Shown here in pieces: positions 10,729 through 20,667 of a stretch of 64,000 nucleotides of DNA (the first letter of the stretch is position 1; each line of letters starts with the position of its first letter). The position numbers were made by a program, and so were the translations under genes. Under the pieces are notes generated by a model. The model was not told where the DNA came from. It worked only from the letters and a program-made list of their open reading frames with translations, and did no database searches. The stretch comes from Aphrocallistes beatrix (taxonomy: Eukaryota; Porifera; Hexactinellida; Sceptrulophora; Aphrocallistidae), in NCBI GenBank assembly GCA_963281255.1, contig OY725498.1, positions 3,100,001-3,164,000 of the forward strand. Reading direction: 5' to 3'.

Positions 10729-11522
10729 AGGCCCCCATACACGATGCAACTTTGTTGCATGCAAATGTTGCACGCAACAATGTAGCATGCAACCTTTCAA
10801 CTCACACGATGCAACATGTTGCTTGCAACAATTTTTCGAGGAGCATTGTTGCATGCAAATGTTGCACGCAACAATGTTGCATGCAACCTTTCAACTCACA
10901 CGATGCAACATGTTGCTTGCAACAATTTTTCGAGGAGCATTGTTGCATGCAACAAGTTGCTTGCAACAATTTTCCGTGGAGCATAGTTTCATACAATATT
11001 GTTGCCTGAATTTTGTGCTTATTTAATAATTTTGATTCTATATACCTATTTGTGGAATCTTTTGTTTAAATTGAACTAATTACATCAAATTTATTCTGCA
11101 TTTTTACATATTGGTAAAAAAACGTATCGTCGTCCCCGTCATTGCCCTCGCCCTTTTGAGAAAGCAATCAAGAAAAGCAAGCAGACTTTATATTGTCTAT
11201 TTTAATGGCTTGATCGTATTTTTGATAATGATTATCGTTATCGTTATCGTAATAATTAATACAATTTTGATGCAGAATGTTGCATGAAAATAGAACATGT
11301 TCTATTTCCATGCAACAGGTTGCATGCAACATTGTTGCATGCAATACTTGACATACACGATGCAACTTTGTTTCATGCAACATTAGTTGCATGCAAAATA
11401 CTACCATACACGATGCAACATTGTTGCATGCAAAAATGTTGCATGAAATTTTAACATACACGATGCAACTTTGTTGTATGCAACATTTGCATGCAACAAA
11501 GTTGCATCGTGTATGGGGGCCT
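10729..11522. mobile_element. Harbinger-like MITE filled with TTGCATGCAA palindromes
   Basis: Inverted ends AGGCCCCCATACACGATGCA (10729 on, and the same from 11522 on the minus strand), continuing through ACTTTGTTGCATGCAA, about 37 bp in all. A TTA duplication flanks both sides (10726-10728 and 11523-11525), as in PIF/Harbinger. The interior holds many copies of GTTGCATGCAAC-like palindromes in both halves. A direct duplication of 94 bp (period 94, from about 10755) lies on the left. The apparent ORFs inside are by-products of the repeats. Confidence 0.8.
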
Positions 11523-11525
11523 TTA

Positions 11526-12380
11526 GCACCGCACTTAGTACCAAGTAGGGGTGACATTGAAAAACATGAGACTGGTAAACGAATTTGTTATAGAGAGTGC
11601 TTCCCATATTCAATTAAAATCAGTTAACTATGTTCACCACCTGGATACAAGTTTAACATTTCTTAATTTCGAATACATATAATATTAATCGGGCATAATC
11701 ATGTGGACATAGACTTTTAAATAACAAGGAATACGCCTAATCGGATTTCAGAATCGAAATATAAATATTCTCATTATATACAGTAGAATATCACGTAGAA
11801 AAACGAATTTTGACATACTCAATGTTTTAGGAATATTTTTATGGTCCAACTACTGATTTCCCCGGTAAATGTTTTTCCATAAGAAACCAGTGGGAAAACG
11901 AAAAGAATGTGATGAATGTAATTTGGACACATGATGTAAATGCTTAGGGACTAACGAAGTTATTAGAGCATATTCGATCCATCACATCGCGAGACAATTA
12001 TGTCACTTTATGTGTCATTTTTTCATGCTAAAATATCCAACTTAATTCAGCAAATAAGGTCTAAACAGGTAGTGGTACTTTCGTCCCCGGAACTATTGTC
12101 TCATCAGAGACTAAAATAAACAGGTACTAATATGGAAACAATAATATACTTATTTCGAATTTGAAATCTGATTTTAGACCAATTATTGGATACACACTAG
12201 TAAGTGGTTACATGATTAAGGTAGTTATTCATTTGGATCAATTGAATACGGCTATAAGGTCAAACCTTGGCATTGGGGTCAAAATTGTAAAAAAGTCAAA
12301 ATTTCAAACTGGGTTGAGTTGGAATGTGTTGTTTTTCACTAAAATACGAGCAAGGACCCTTTAGAAGGTTTTGAGAACTA
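11526..12380. other. unannotated AT-rich stretch
   Basis: No gene or element recognised. A 67-codon frame (12161-12364) has no recognisable domain. Confidence 0.4.
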
Positions 12381-13692
12381 CTAGGCTGTTTAATAAGTCT
12401 TGCGGGTCATAATATATTTCACTATTTGTAACAGTACACCAGCCAGTTTTAATATATAATACTCCCTTTAATTATTAGCTTAATTTACTGAAGATATTGA
12501 ATAAAACTTGAAGTTTCTGATCAATTCATAAACACATCACTTCAGCATACAGGTAAAATTATGGCTTCCAAGGATGACAATTTTAACCTCAAATGGAGGG
12601 CTCAAATCGAATTTCGCACAAAAACCTCGTATCCAGCCAGTACTCATCTACAACGAGTTGCAGGAGATATTATGCATGGATTGCCTTTCAAGATCTACGG
12701 TAGAGCGATGGGCTGCACGATTTCAGTCTGGAAATACAGGCATCACAGATCTACCTCGGTCTGGAAGACCAGTGTCCGTCACCACCTCAGAAAAGTTGCA
12801 GTAATCGAGAGTAAAGTCGTGGAAAATAAATGTATTACAATCTATCAATTAGAGTAGGGTATGGAGATCTCATCAGGGGCCATTCATTCAATTCTGACTA
12901 CTCAGCTTGGATACCGATCGATTTGCAGAAAATGGGTCCCCACAACTTCAGCGATCAGCAAAAATTTGCACGCCTGAATACGGCCAAGAAACTATTGAAA
13001 ACCTATGAGGACTGTGATCCTAGACGTCTAGCAGAAATAATTATATGGTTATATTATTCAAAACCTTATAGCAAGTATAAGATGCGATCATGGGTGAAAG
13101 GGGACGAAAGACCGGCACAAATTCCTAAGCCCGACTTCAGAAAACCGAAGGTTAAGTACTCGATTTTCTTCAATAGTGGTGGAATTGTCCTGCAGTTACC
13201 CTGTGAGAGTTGTAAGACTGTAAATGCCACGTTTTTACAGAGAAAGTGCTCCCAAACTTAATAAACGACGTAAAAGAGGTCCGTCCCAAGGCTAAAATGA
13301 ATCGAATCAAAATATTAATTTGAAAACGCTAGTTCGCATACAGCCAAGCTCACTAACAATTTCTTGGAAGAAGAGGGGTTCGATTTACTTCCCCACTCCC
13401 CATACTCACCAGACCAAGCTCCCTGTGATTTTGGCTGTTCCCACGCTCACAATCTACCTTCAAAAGGCAAGGAATTCGACTAGAGACAAACCTCGGGACG
13501 GCCCTGTACCATTACTTCAAAACCATTCCCGAATAAGAGTACCGGAGTGTGTTTGTAAAGTGGGTGGATCGCTTAAAAAAGTGTGTAGCAGTAGGAGGAG
13601 ATTACTTCGAGTAAACAATAGGTTAAATTGGATTCTATAGCGTTTGTTTATTATTTTATGGCATGACTTGCAAGACATTTTGCACGCCCTAG
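12381..13692 (+). mobile_element. mariner element, full length but decayed
   Basis: Ends CTAGGCTGTTTAATAAGTCT (with TGCGGGTCAT) and, on the minus strand, CTAGGGCGTGCAAAATGTCT are inverted repeats. TA flanks both (12379-12380, 13693-13694). 1312 bp is the usual mariner length. It is closely related to the copy at 48312-49440. Confidence 0.85.
12561..13635 (+). pseudogene. mariner transposase pseudogene
   Basis: Starts MASKDDNFNLKWRAQIEF. After a frameshift comes the helix-turn-helix region (IYNELQEILCMDCLSRSTVE, RWAARFQSGN, LPRSGRPVSV). Past two stops it continues with MEISSGAIHSILTTQLGYRS, KWVPHNFSDQQKFARLNTAK and DCDPRRLAEI. Where the related copy has TGDETW this one reads EIIIWLYY, so the first catalytic Asp is lost. 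GDERPAQIP and KPDFRKPKV follow. The third-acid region is seen as LPHSPYSPDQAPCDF. The C-terminal KWVDRLKKCV and GGDYFE motifs appear near the end in shifted frames. Multiple stops and shifts show it is dead. Confidence 0.85.
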
Positions 13693-14352
13693 TAGATTCA
13701 AGAAATTAAATCAAATTACAATATTTCCAATCTCAAATCCCTGGTGGCAGCATAACTCAATATATATGGATTATATCACATAATACCCCAAATACAAAGA
13801 AGCGGCGCTGTCAGTACAAAATGAACCATTTTTAATGCAAAAAAATGGCTTATAAATTAGCCGATACGCTTCAAAGTCAAATGTTACCCAAACTACATTC
13901 CGAATTTGAAGTCTTGTAACTACCATAAAAGTGATTTTTAATCAAAACAAATAGAATCAGTTTTACAACAAATAACGCAGCACATTGTTTAACCAGGATG
14001 TTATTGATCGAATGAATACAGTTAAAGATGCCGTTACCAAGGGTTTGGGGCCGTGAGTTATTTGGGGTAAATAAATTTTTAGATTGTATTCAGTGAAGGC
14101 TTTAGTATAAAACAAAAATGTAGCCTCATTGCTGTCCACAATGTGATATTTCCAAATTAGCAATATTGCAATGCTAATCTTTGTCTTCAAATACCATTTC
14201 AGGAGATAAAAAGTAAGAATAAAATATTCGAGTATAGTTTTTTCAATAATTAAACGAAAATATTCTAAAAGTCAAAATTCATATCAAATTCTAATCAATA
14301 AAGTAATATTTGTGATTTTGAGAATCTTAATAGAATATTAAATTAATAGTTA
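13693..14352. other. unannotated stretch
   Basis: Nothing recognised. The 75-codon minus frame at 13963-14190 shows no domain. Confidence 0.4.
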
Positions 14353-15369
14353 CAAACGCGGTTCGCTTGCTTGCGCTGCGCGACTGCCGGACACTTTGTG
14401 TCCGCCAGAGGCGCCCTTTGGGTGCCTGTAGTCACCATTGATTAATTATATGGGGAATATCTCATAATACGTCTGTCCTACTGTTATAATCGATATCGTA
14501 CGAAAAATCACAAAAATTATCAATTTTAAAATTTTGACGAGTAATGATGACGTCATAACAAAATGATGAGTCATAATTTTGTATGATAGTTGCATCATAT
14601 GTGAGGTACGTAAGTATACAGATTCTATTAAAATTTCAGCCTTCTGTCTCCTATAATGGCTGAGTTATGTTCGAATAACTGTATTGCTTAACTTTAAAAA
14701 ATGTGACAATGACGTCATAATTCCATGATGAGTCGACATTTTGCTCTGAGCTCAGAGCTTAGTGGAGCCATAGCCAAAACACTCACACATGCCAAAAATC
14801 AGCTTTTTGTGCCTTGCAGTTTCTTCAATCAATTCGTTACAGAGATATATATACACTGCCTGAACAAAAGTATTCGTATACCCCATAATTCCCCATACAA
14901 ATAGTTATAATATTGATTTATTTAGCAAGTCAAGGTATTTAATTGGTAAGAGATACGCATAATTTAACTTCAAATTCGAATTCTCTATATTCGAATTACT
15001 CACTTTATAATCTTTCAACTTGTTTACACTCCCACAAGGTTAAAACTTTTCAAACTGTGCTACCTCATACCACCAATGCTATCATATACAATGGTGATCA
15101 CTCGCGACATGTGGCATAGGAAAGCAAATGCTGAAAATACTTAATCTTGAAGAAGAGTAATTAAGTTGAAAACTTATAAAGTGAGTCATTTGAATGTGGA
15201 GAATTCGAATTTGAAGTCAAATGAAGTGTATCTCTAACAAATTAAATATTCTTGAAACGCTAAATAAATCTGTATTATAACTATTTGCATGGGGAATTAT
15301 GGGGTGTTAAAATACTTTTGTTCAGGCAGTGTATATACACAAACATAAATCGAGTTTTAATAGTAAGGA
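14353..15369 (-). mobile_element. HLR copy 5, with nested Tc1-type MITE
   Basis: Hairpin end CAAACGCGGTTCGCTTGC at 14353 (minus-strand 3' end) and 5' end TCCTTACTATTAAAACTCG at 15369. The TA-rich segment is interrupted by the MITE 14854-15331. Confidence 0.8.
14854..15331. mobile_element. Tc1-type palindromic MITE
   Basis: Ends CACTGCCTGAACAAAAGTAT and the same inverted. TA flanks on both sides (14852-14853, 15332-15333). The arms are complementary over much of the 478 bp, including AATTCCCCAT and CTTCAAATTCGAATTC. No coding capacity. Confidence 0.88.
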
Positions 15370-15573
15370 TATACTATATATACGTATATTCATTAATCGA
15401 GTTTTAAGAAACAGCAAGGCACAGAGGGCTGATTTTTGGCATGTGGGAGTCTTTTGGCTATGGCTCCACTAAGTTCTAAGCATAGAGCAAAATGTCAACT
15501 CATCATGGAATTATGACGTCATTGTCACATTTTTAAAAGTTAAGCAATACAGTTATTCGAGCATAACTCAGCC

Positions 15574-16294
15574 CATAGCATTCTATATACTAAGGCAATG
15601 GCACTCACCGAAAAATTGGTACCATGGATTGGTTAAATACTTCAATCCTAAATCCGCTAATTAAATAACTGTTATTATCAACTATATAATTATATCATAT
15701 TGTGAGTTCATGGTTGTTTAAATATTCATTTTGAAAATATTATGTAACCACAATATTTATATTTACTTCACATACAACACTAGTGTATTACAATAATGTA
15801 TTGTTTTGCTGCATATTATTTCTATTACTCATTTATAATACCTCACTTGACAACACTAATTGCATAAATGATTATTTGGACGAGATGTCTTGTCTTGCGC
15901 CTGACTCGACTTCCAATTACAGAGGAGTAGAACACTTCATAAAGTTTATCAATTTCCCAAAGATGGTGCTCTTCGTGAAAATGGTATTGAGCCATTTCAA
16001 GACGTGTGAATACTACGAGAACAACAAGATCCCGGGTGAGTGATTTATTAAGTAATGTAGTTAATTATTGTAGAATCATGCATATACATACTCAAGTTGG
16101 GTAGAAACAATTGACTGAATTTAAAAGACTAAGAAAAAGTGTTGCCTTCCCCAAATTTAGTAAATGCAATCCTCGTTACATCAAAAACGTGGGCATAAGT
16201 ACCTTTTTTTAAATTCGGATAAGTGAAGTATTTAACCAATCCATGGTACTCATTTTTGGGTGAGTGCCATTGCCTTAGTATATAGAATGCTATG
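15574..16294 (+). mobile_element. P-superfamily-like transposon, internally deleted, copy A
   Basis: Long inverted repeats (at least 70 bp) begin CATAGCATTCTATATACTAA and include GGCAATGGCACTCACC and CCATGGATTGGTTAAATACT. A perfect 7-bp duplication CTCAGCC flanks it (15567-15573, 16295-16301). It carries a THAP-domain exon, and P-element transposases have an N-terminal THAP domain, so the P superfamily is the best fit. Copy B at 42165-43818 has the same ends and its own 7-bp TSD. Confidence 0.75.
15885..16035 (+). pseudogene. THAP-domain first exon of P-type transposase (copy A)
   Basis: ATG at 15885 opens MSCLAPDSTSNYRGVEHFIK and FINFPK. One base later, in another frame, KDGALRENGIEPFQDV continues the THAP pattern (HxFxFPKDxxLRxKWI). 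So there is a frameshift near 15960. The segment ends at a GTGAGT splice donor (16036). THAP domains are C2CH zinc fingers that bind DNA. The first Cys (MSC) is present, but the second position of the first Cys pair reads Ser (APDS) here. A closely matching exon is found in copy B. The domain assignment rests on pattern, not on a search. Confidence 0.6.
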
Positions 16295-16610
16295 CTCAGC
16301 CATTATAGGAAATAGAAGGCTGAAATTTTAAGAGAATCTGTATACTAACATACCTCACGTATAATGCAACTATGATCAAAAAATGATGACTCATTACTTT
16401 GTTATGAGTCATCATTACTCATAAAAATTTTAAAAATGGATAAATTTGGTGATTTTTCGTGTGATATCGATTATAACAGTAGGACAGACGTATTTATAGA
16501 TGTTATCTCCCATATAATTGATCAATGGTGACCACAGGCGCCCAAAGGGCGCCTACGGCAGACACAAAGTGTCCGCCAGCCGCGCAGCGCAAGCAAGCGA
16601 AGCGCGCTTA

Positions 16611-17190
16611 TCCTTACTATTAAAACTTGATCAATGAATATTTATTTATATACATACTATATATATATATATATATATATATACGTATATATGTAACGAA
16701 TTGATTCAAGAAACTGCCAAGCACAGAAAGCTGATTTTTGGCATGTGGGAGTCTTTTGGCTATGGCTCCACTAAGTTCTGAGCTCAGAACAAAATATCGA
16801 CTCATCATGGAATTATGACGTCATTGTCACATTTTTAAAAGTTAAGCGATACAGTTATTCGCGCATAACTCAGCCATTATAGGACATAGAAGGCTGAAAT
16901 TTTAAAAGAATCTGTATACATACTAACATATCTCACAAATGATGCAACTATCATAAAAAATGATGACTCATCACTTTGTCATGACGTCATCATTACTCAT
17001 CAAAATGTTTTAAATTGACAAATTTGGTAATTTTTCATGCGATAGTATCGATTATAACAGTAGGACAGACGTATTTAGAGATGTTATCACTCCTATAATT
17101 TACCAATGTGACCCCAGGCGACCGAAGGGAGACTCCTGCGGATACAAAGTGTCCGCTAGCCGCACAGCGCATGCAAGCGAAGCGCGCTTG
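16611..17190 (+). mobile_element. HLR copy 7, full length
   Basis: TCCTTACTATTAAAACTTG, TA microsatellite (16663-16683), TGTAACGAATTGATTCAAG, body with two TGACGTCA sites (one as CATGACGTCATC), hairpin cluster and AAGCGCGCTTG end at 17190. It is immediately followed by TCCTTGCTATTAAAAC of the next copy, so two elements abut with no spacer. Confidence 0.85.
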
Positions 17191-17228
17191 TCCTTGCTAT
17201 TAAAACTATATTTATTTATATATATATA

Positions 17229-18258
17229 CACTCCCCGGACAAAGGTATTTGAACATTTCATTATCTTACGTGCATTTAATACTAAAATGGGTCTATTCAT
17301 GAAAATTAAAACTCCGAAACGGTAAGTGATACAACTAATCGGGTTTCAAATTCGAAATCTTCGCATTCGAATTAGTAATTGTAGGATATTTCTAATCAAT
17401 TACTAATTCTCAATTATTTCAAATTATCAATCACTGTGCCACATAGTATGTCCCTTTTTATCACTATACATGATGGTGATGTACTACCCCTTGTGCCACA
17501 GGTTGATAATTTTACTCATTGAGTTGAGCAATTTGTTAGAAATCTTCAACTATTACTAATTCGAATGTGAAGATTTCGAATCTTAAATCAGACTCTTAAT
17601 AGCTCTTAGAGTTTGAATACTTTTCCCTTCATGAAAAGATCAATTTAATACTATTTTATGAGGAAGAATACATATCCTTACTATTAAAACTCGATTATTG
17701 TTTATATATATATATAGTAGTATATATATATCTGTAACGAATTGATTGAAGAAACAGCCGGGCGCAGAAGGCTGATTTTTGGCATGTGGGAGTTTTTTGG
17801 CTATTGCTCCAGTAAGTTCTGAGTTCAGAGCAAAATGTCGACTCATCATGGAATTATGACGTCATTGTCACATTTTTAAAAGTTAAGCAACACAGTTATT
17901 CGGGCATAACTCAGCCATTATAGGAGATAGAAGGCTGAAATTTTAATAGAATCTGTATACTAACATACCTCACATATGATGCGACTTTCATCGAAAAATA
18001 ATGACTCATCACTTTGTTATGACGTCACCATTACGCATCAAAATTTTAAAATTGACAAATTTGGTGATTTTTCGAGTGATTTCGATTTTACTAAAACTAA
18101 GATGGACACATTTAGATATGATATCTCCCGTTTAATTAACCAATGTCACCTCCAGGCGACCGAAGGGAGCCTCCGGCGGACACAAAGTGTCCGCCAGCCG
18201 CGCAGCGCAAGCAAGCGAAGCGCGCTTGTAGTATATAAATACTTTTGTCCGGTTAGTG
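17229..18258. mobile_element. Tc1-type MITE interrupted by HLR copy 9
   Basis: Left end CACTCCCCGGACAAAGGTAT; right end (minus strand) CACTAACCGGACAAAAGTAT; TA on both sides (17227-17228, 18259-18260). Apart from the HLR inside it, it matches the MITE at 46875-47290 along both arms, including CTGTGCCACA near the centre. The junction with the inner HLR lies after GAGGAAGAATA on the left and before TAGTATATAAATACT on the right. Confidence 0.8.
17675..18228 (+). mobile_element. HLR copy 9, full length (inner copy)
   Basis: TCCTTACTATTAAAACTCG, TA repeat, CTGTAACGAATTGATTGAAG, body, hairpins, ...GAAGCGCGCTTG at 18228. The interrupted MITE shows the empty-site context, so the 3' boundary is best placed at CTTG before TAG. 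This is the clearest evidence for the family's 3' terminus. Confidence 0.85.
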
Positions 18259-18734
18259 TATATATCTCTGTAACGAATTGTTTGCAGAAACTGTCAGGCA
18301 CAGAAAGCTGATTTTTGGCATGTCAGAGCCTTTTGGCTATGGCTCCTCTAAGTTCTGAGCGCAGAGCAAAATGTCGACTCATCATGCAATTATGACGTCA
18401 GTCACATTTTCAAAAGTTAAGCAATACAGTTATTAGAGCATAACTCAGCCATTATTGGAGATAGAAGGCTGAGATTTTAATAGAATCTGTATACTTCACA
18501 TATGATGCATCTATTATCAAAAAATGATGACTCATCACTTTGTTATGACTCCAATTGATAAATTTAATTAAAAGTGATTTTTCGTGCGATATCGATTATA
18601 ACAGTAGGATAGACGAATTTAGAGATGTTATTTCTCTTATAATTAATCAATGTGAGCCCTGGCGCCCAAAGTGCGCCTCCGGCGGACACAAAGTGTCCGC
18701 CAGCCACGCAGCGCAAGCATGCGAAGCGCGCTTG

Positions 18735-18817
18735 TACATATATATATATATATACGTATATACATAGTGTAGTATATAAATAAATAAATATACATTAATC
18801 GAGTTTTAATAGTAAGG
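18735..18817 (-). repeat. TA repeat plus inverted HLR 5' end
   Basis: After HLR copy 8 comes a TA-rich microsatellite and then CATTAATCGAGTTTTAATAG and TAAGGA, the HLR 5' end in reverse orientation. Confidence 0.75.
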
Positions 18818-19389
18818 ATTTACTTATTATTGAAGCAAAGATGAGACGATAAATATATTTCCAGTTTGATTCTACTCTTCTTATGGAGTTTCAAATTTTA
18901 AAAAATACAAATGATCCGTACACCAAGTGAATATAGATTGGTACAGTAATCCATATAGTTAATGTGGTGATGATAATCACCTGCAAACTTGGCCGAATCA
19001 CAACGTGGTCAGACTGATATATTGCACATACATGTGGTTGTGCAGAGGATTTTTAATTGGAACAGGGAAGCAAGCATCTAAAAATTGAGAAGGGAAAACC
19101 TTTCCCAATAGAAAAATATCACCAAAGGGGTGTGGTTAAGGTTTTTTATACTAATCTGAATTTGGCTTAATAGGACTACACCGATCAAGGGCATTGGTTC
19201 GATAAAGCAGAGAACCCTATAACAACTGAAAATAATTTGAGTTGGCTATTATGTGTGAGAACCTTTCCGGTGTACCCATTCAAAGGTAGTCCAATTAAGC
19301 GGAGTATACGGTATATAATATAAAATGATGTTCGTCATGCACAGTTAGAATCAAATTAATAGTGTGAAAAGTACTGCATATATTCATAC
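18818..19389. other. unannotated stretch downstream of PTP exon
   Basis: No further phosphatase exon and no element recognised here. Confidence 0.4.
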
Positions 19390-19525
19390 CAAATTCTGGA
19401 TCATTTGACATCTGTTTTTCCGCATTTCACTGACGAAGGAGTATATTCCAACGCGTTTCTCAAAAGCAATCATTTGAAGCATTGAATCGATAACAATGTA
19501 AGTTCCAGTTCTTCCCACACCAGCA
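19390..19525 (-). CDS. receptor-type protein tyrosine phosphatase, exon with AGVGRTG loop
   Basis: The 136-bp exon encodes (S)[18 protein letters not shown] and [20 protein letters not shown], then CQMIQNL. AGVGRTG is the second half of the phosphatase loop and includes the Arg that binds phosphate. [11 protein letters not shown] and the alternating pattern after it match D1 domains of receptor PTPs, most like the PTPRG/PTPRZ group ([13 protein letters not shown]), although subtype is uncertain. The acceptor TTTTCCCTAATAG precedes it, and donor GTATGA follows after CAGAATTTG. It enters in phase 2, completing the Ser codon begun in exon 30024-30190, and leaves in phase 0. The next exon (EQYxFxHDAL region) was not found. 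The intact catalytic motif argues against a pseudogene. Confidence 0.9.
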
Positions 19526-19913
19526 CTATTAGGGAAAATATAGTGTAAATTCAAAATATATAAAGCCACTTTAACACCGTCAGGATTAAAGACTTATTGA
19601 ATGCAAAGATCAGCATAATTATTCGAACCAGGTTTGCCAAACAACTGCCTGAAGATTCAATTAAAATTTTAAGTTACTAAATACAGGATAATCTTGATTA
19701 AGCGAACTACATTCGGGCAGACAAAAGTTTTGGGAGAATTGAAATTGATGAAATAGAGCACGAAGCTATATTTCGAGGAGGTTTTTGCGGCTATACGTAT
19801 AAATTATAAATGAGAATTCAGGATGAAATACATTCATTAGGTAGTATAAAGATGCCTGTTTGGAAGTGTGAAAAATGAGTTAGAAGTTTGTGGGTTGCAC
19901 AGTTTTTCGTTTA
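19526..19913. other. PTP intron, unannotated part
   Basis: Nothing recognised between the exon and the foldback element. Confidence 0.4.
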
Positions 19914-20667
19914 CAGGGTGACAAATAAGTTATGTTGCAAGCTTCATTAGGTATAACATTTATTATACTCAAACGATTTTAGTTATTATGGTCCATAGAG
20001 ATTGTAATTCGAATATTTTCAATGATTTTGAAGATTTTTAGATACTAAGACTTAGAAATGTGTTTTGTATGGCGAGTTTGAAGAAAAAAAAATGTGTCCT
20101 GGTACGCAGCGAAAATCGCGAATCATGGCCCACTGCTTCTGGAAAAAATGTCTTCATAATCGATGTTCCATGACAATTTAGCACCAGATACCTTTCATTC
20201 ACCATATAAATATTTCATAAATCCACTGAATTGATTATCAGAAACGAGAAAAAGTTATTCATTCGCAGTTCAAATTAGGTGAATTTTGTAAAATTCCCCA
20301 AAATTGCAAAAAAATCGGATCCAATTGGTCCTCAAAATGCACTGATATGAACATCCTATATTTCTACAAATTTAGAGTGTTCGAGGAAAATGTGTGAGCT
20401 AATTTTTCATAGAATTTGAAGACTCTTTGAAGATAACTTGAAAAGCAGTGGGCCCTGATTCACGATTTTCGCTCTGTACCAGGACACTTTTTTTTTCTTC
20501 AAACTCGCCATACAAAACACATTTCTAAGTCTTAGAATCGAAAAATCTTTTAAAATCATTGAAAATATTCTAATTACAATCTCTAAGGACCATAATAACT
20601 AAGATCGTTTGAGTATAATAAATTTTATACCTAATGAAGCTTAAAACAGAACTTAATTGCCACCCTG
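19914..20667. mobile_element. long foldback MITE, TA-flanked
   Basis: CAGGGTGACAAATAAGTTAT and (minus strand) CAGGGTGGCAATTAAGTTCT start two inverted arms of at least 250 bp. The arms share, for example, CATTTCTAAGTCTTAG in inverted form and end near GCAGTGGGCC. TA flanks (19912-19913, 20668-20669). A Tc1/mariner-type foldback in the PTP intron. Confidence 0.82.

Larger units (their letters stand above)
15405..16609 (+). mobile_element. HLR copy 6, split by a P-type element
   Basis: Body begins AGAAACAGCAAGGCACAG, stops at CTCAGCC (15573), and resumes at CTCAGCCATTATAGG (16295) after the nested element. It ends GAAGCGCGCTT (16609), where the next HLR copy starts head-to-tail. Its left edge is fused to an inverted HLR 5' fragment (CATTAATCGAGTTTTAA, about 15390-15406). 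Confidence 0.8.
17191..18734 (+). mobile_element. HLR copy 8 (outer copy of a nest)
   Basis: 5' end TCCTTGCTATTAAAACT at 17191-17228, then a Tc1-type MITE (17229-18258). The HLR resumes at CTCTGTAACGAATTGTTTGC (about 18265) and ends GAAGCGCGCTTG at 18734. The second CGTCATC block is partly deleted. Confidence 0.8.

Noticed and set aside
10752-11627. Several overlapping ORFs on both strands with many Cys, His and Gln residues
   Set aside because: They are translations of the TTGCATGCAA repeats of the Harbinger-like MITE; open frames on both strands arise from the palindromes.
19526-19569. N-terminal extension ([14 protein letters not shown]) of the PTP exon ORF
   Set aside because: It is intronic read-through: a polypyrimidine tract and TAG acceptor lie before the AGVGRTG codons, and the preceding exon supplies IHC and the start of the Ser codon.
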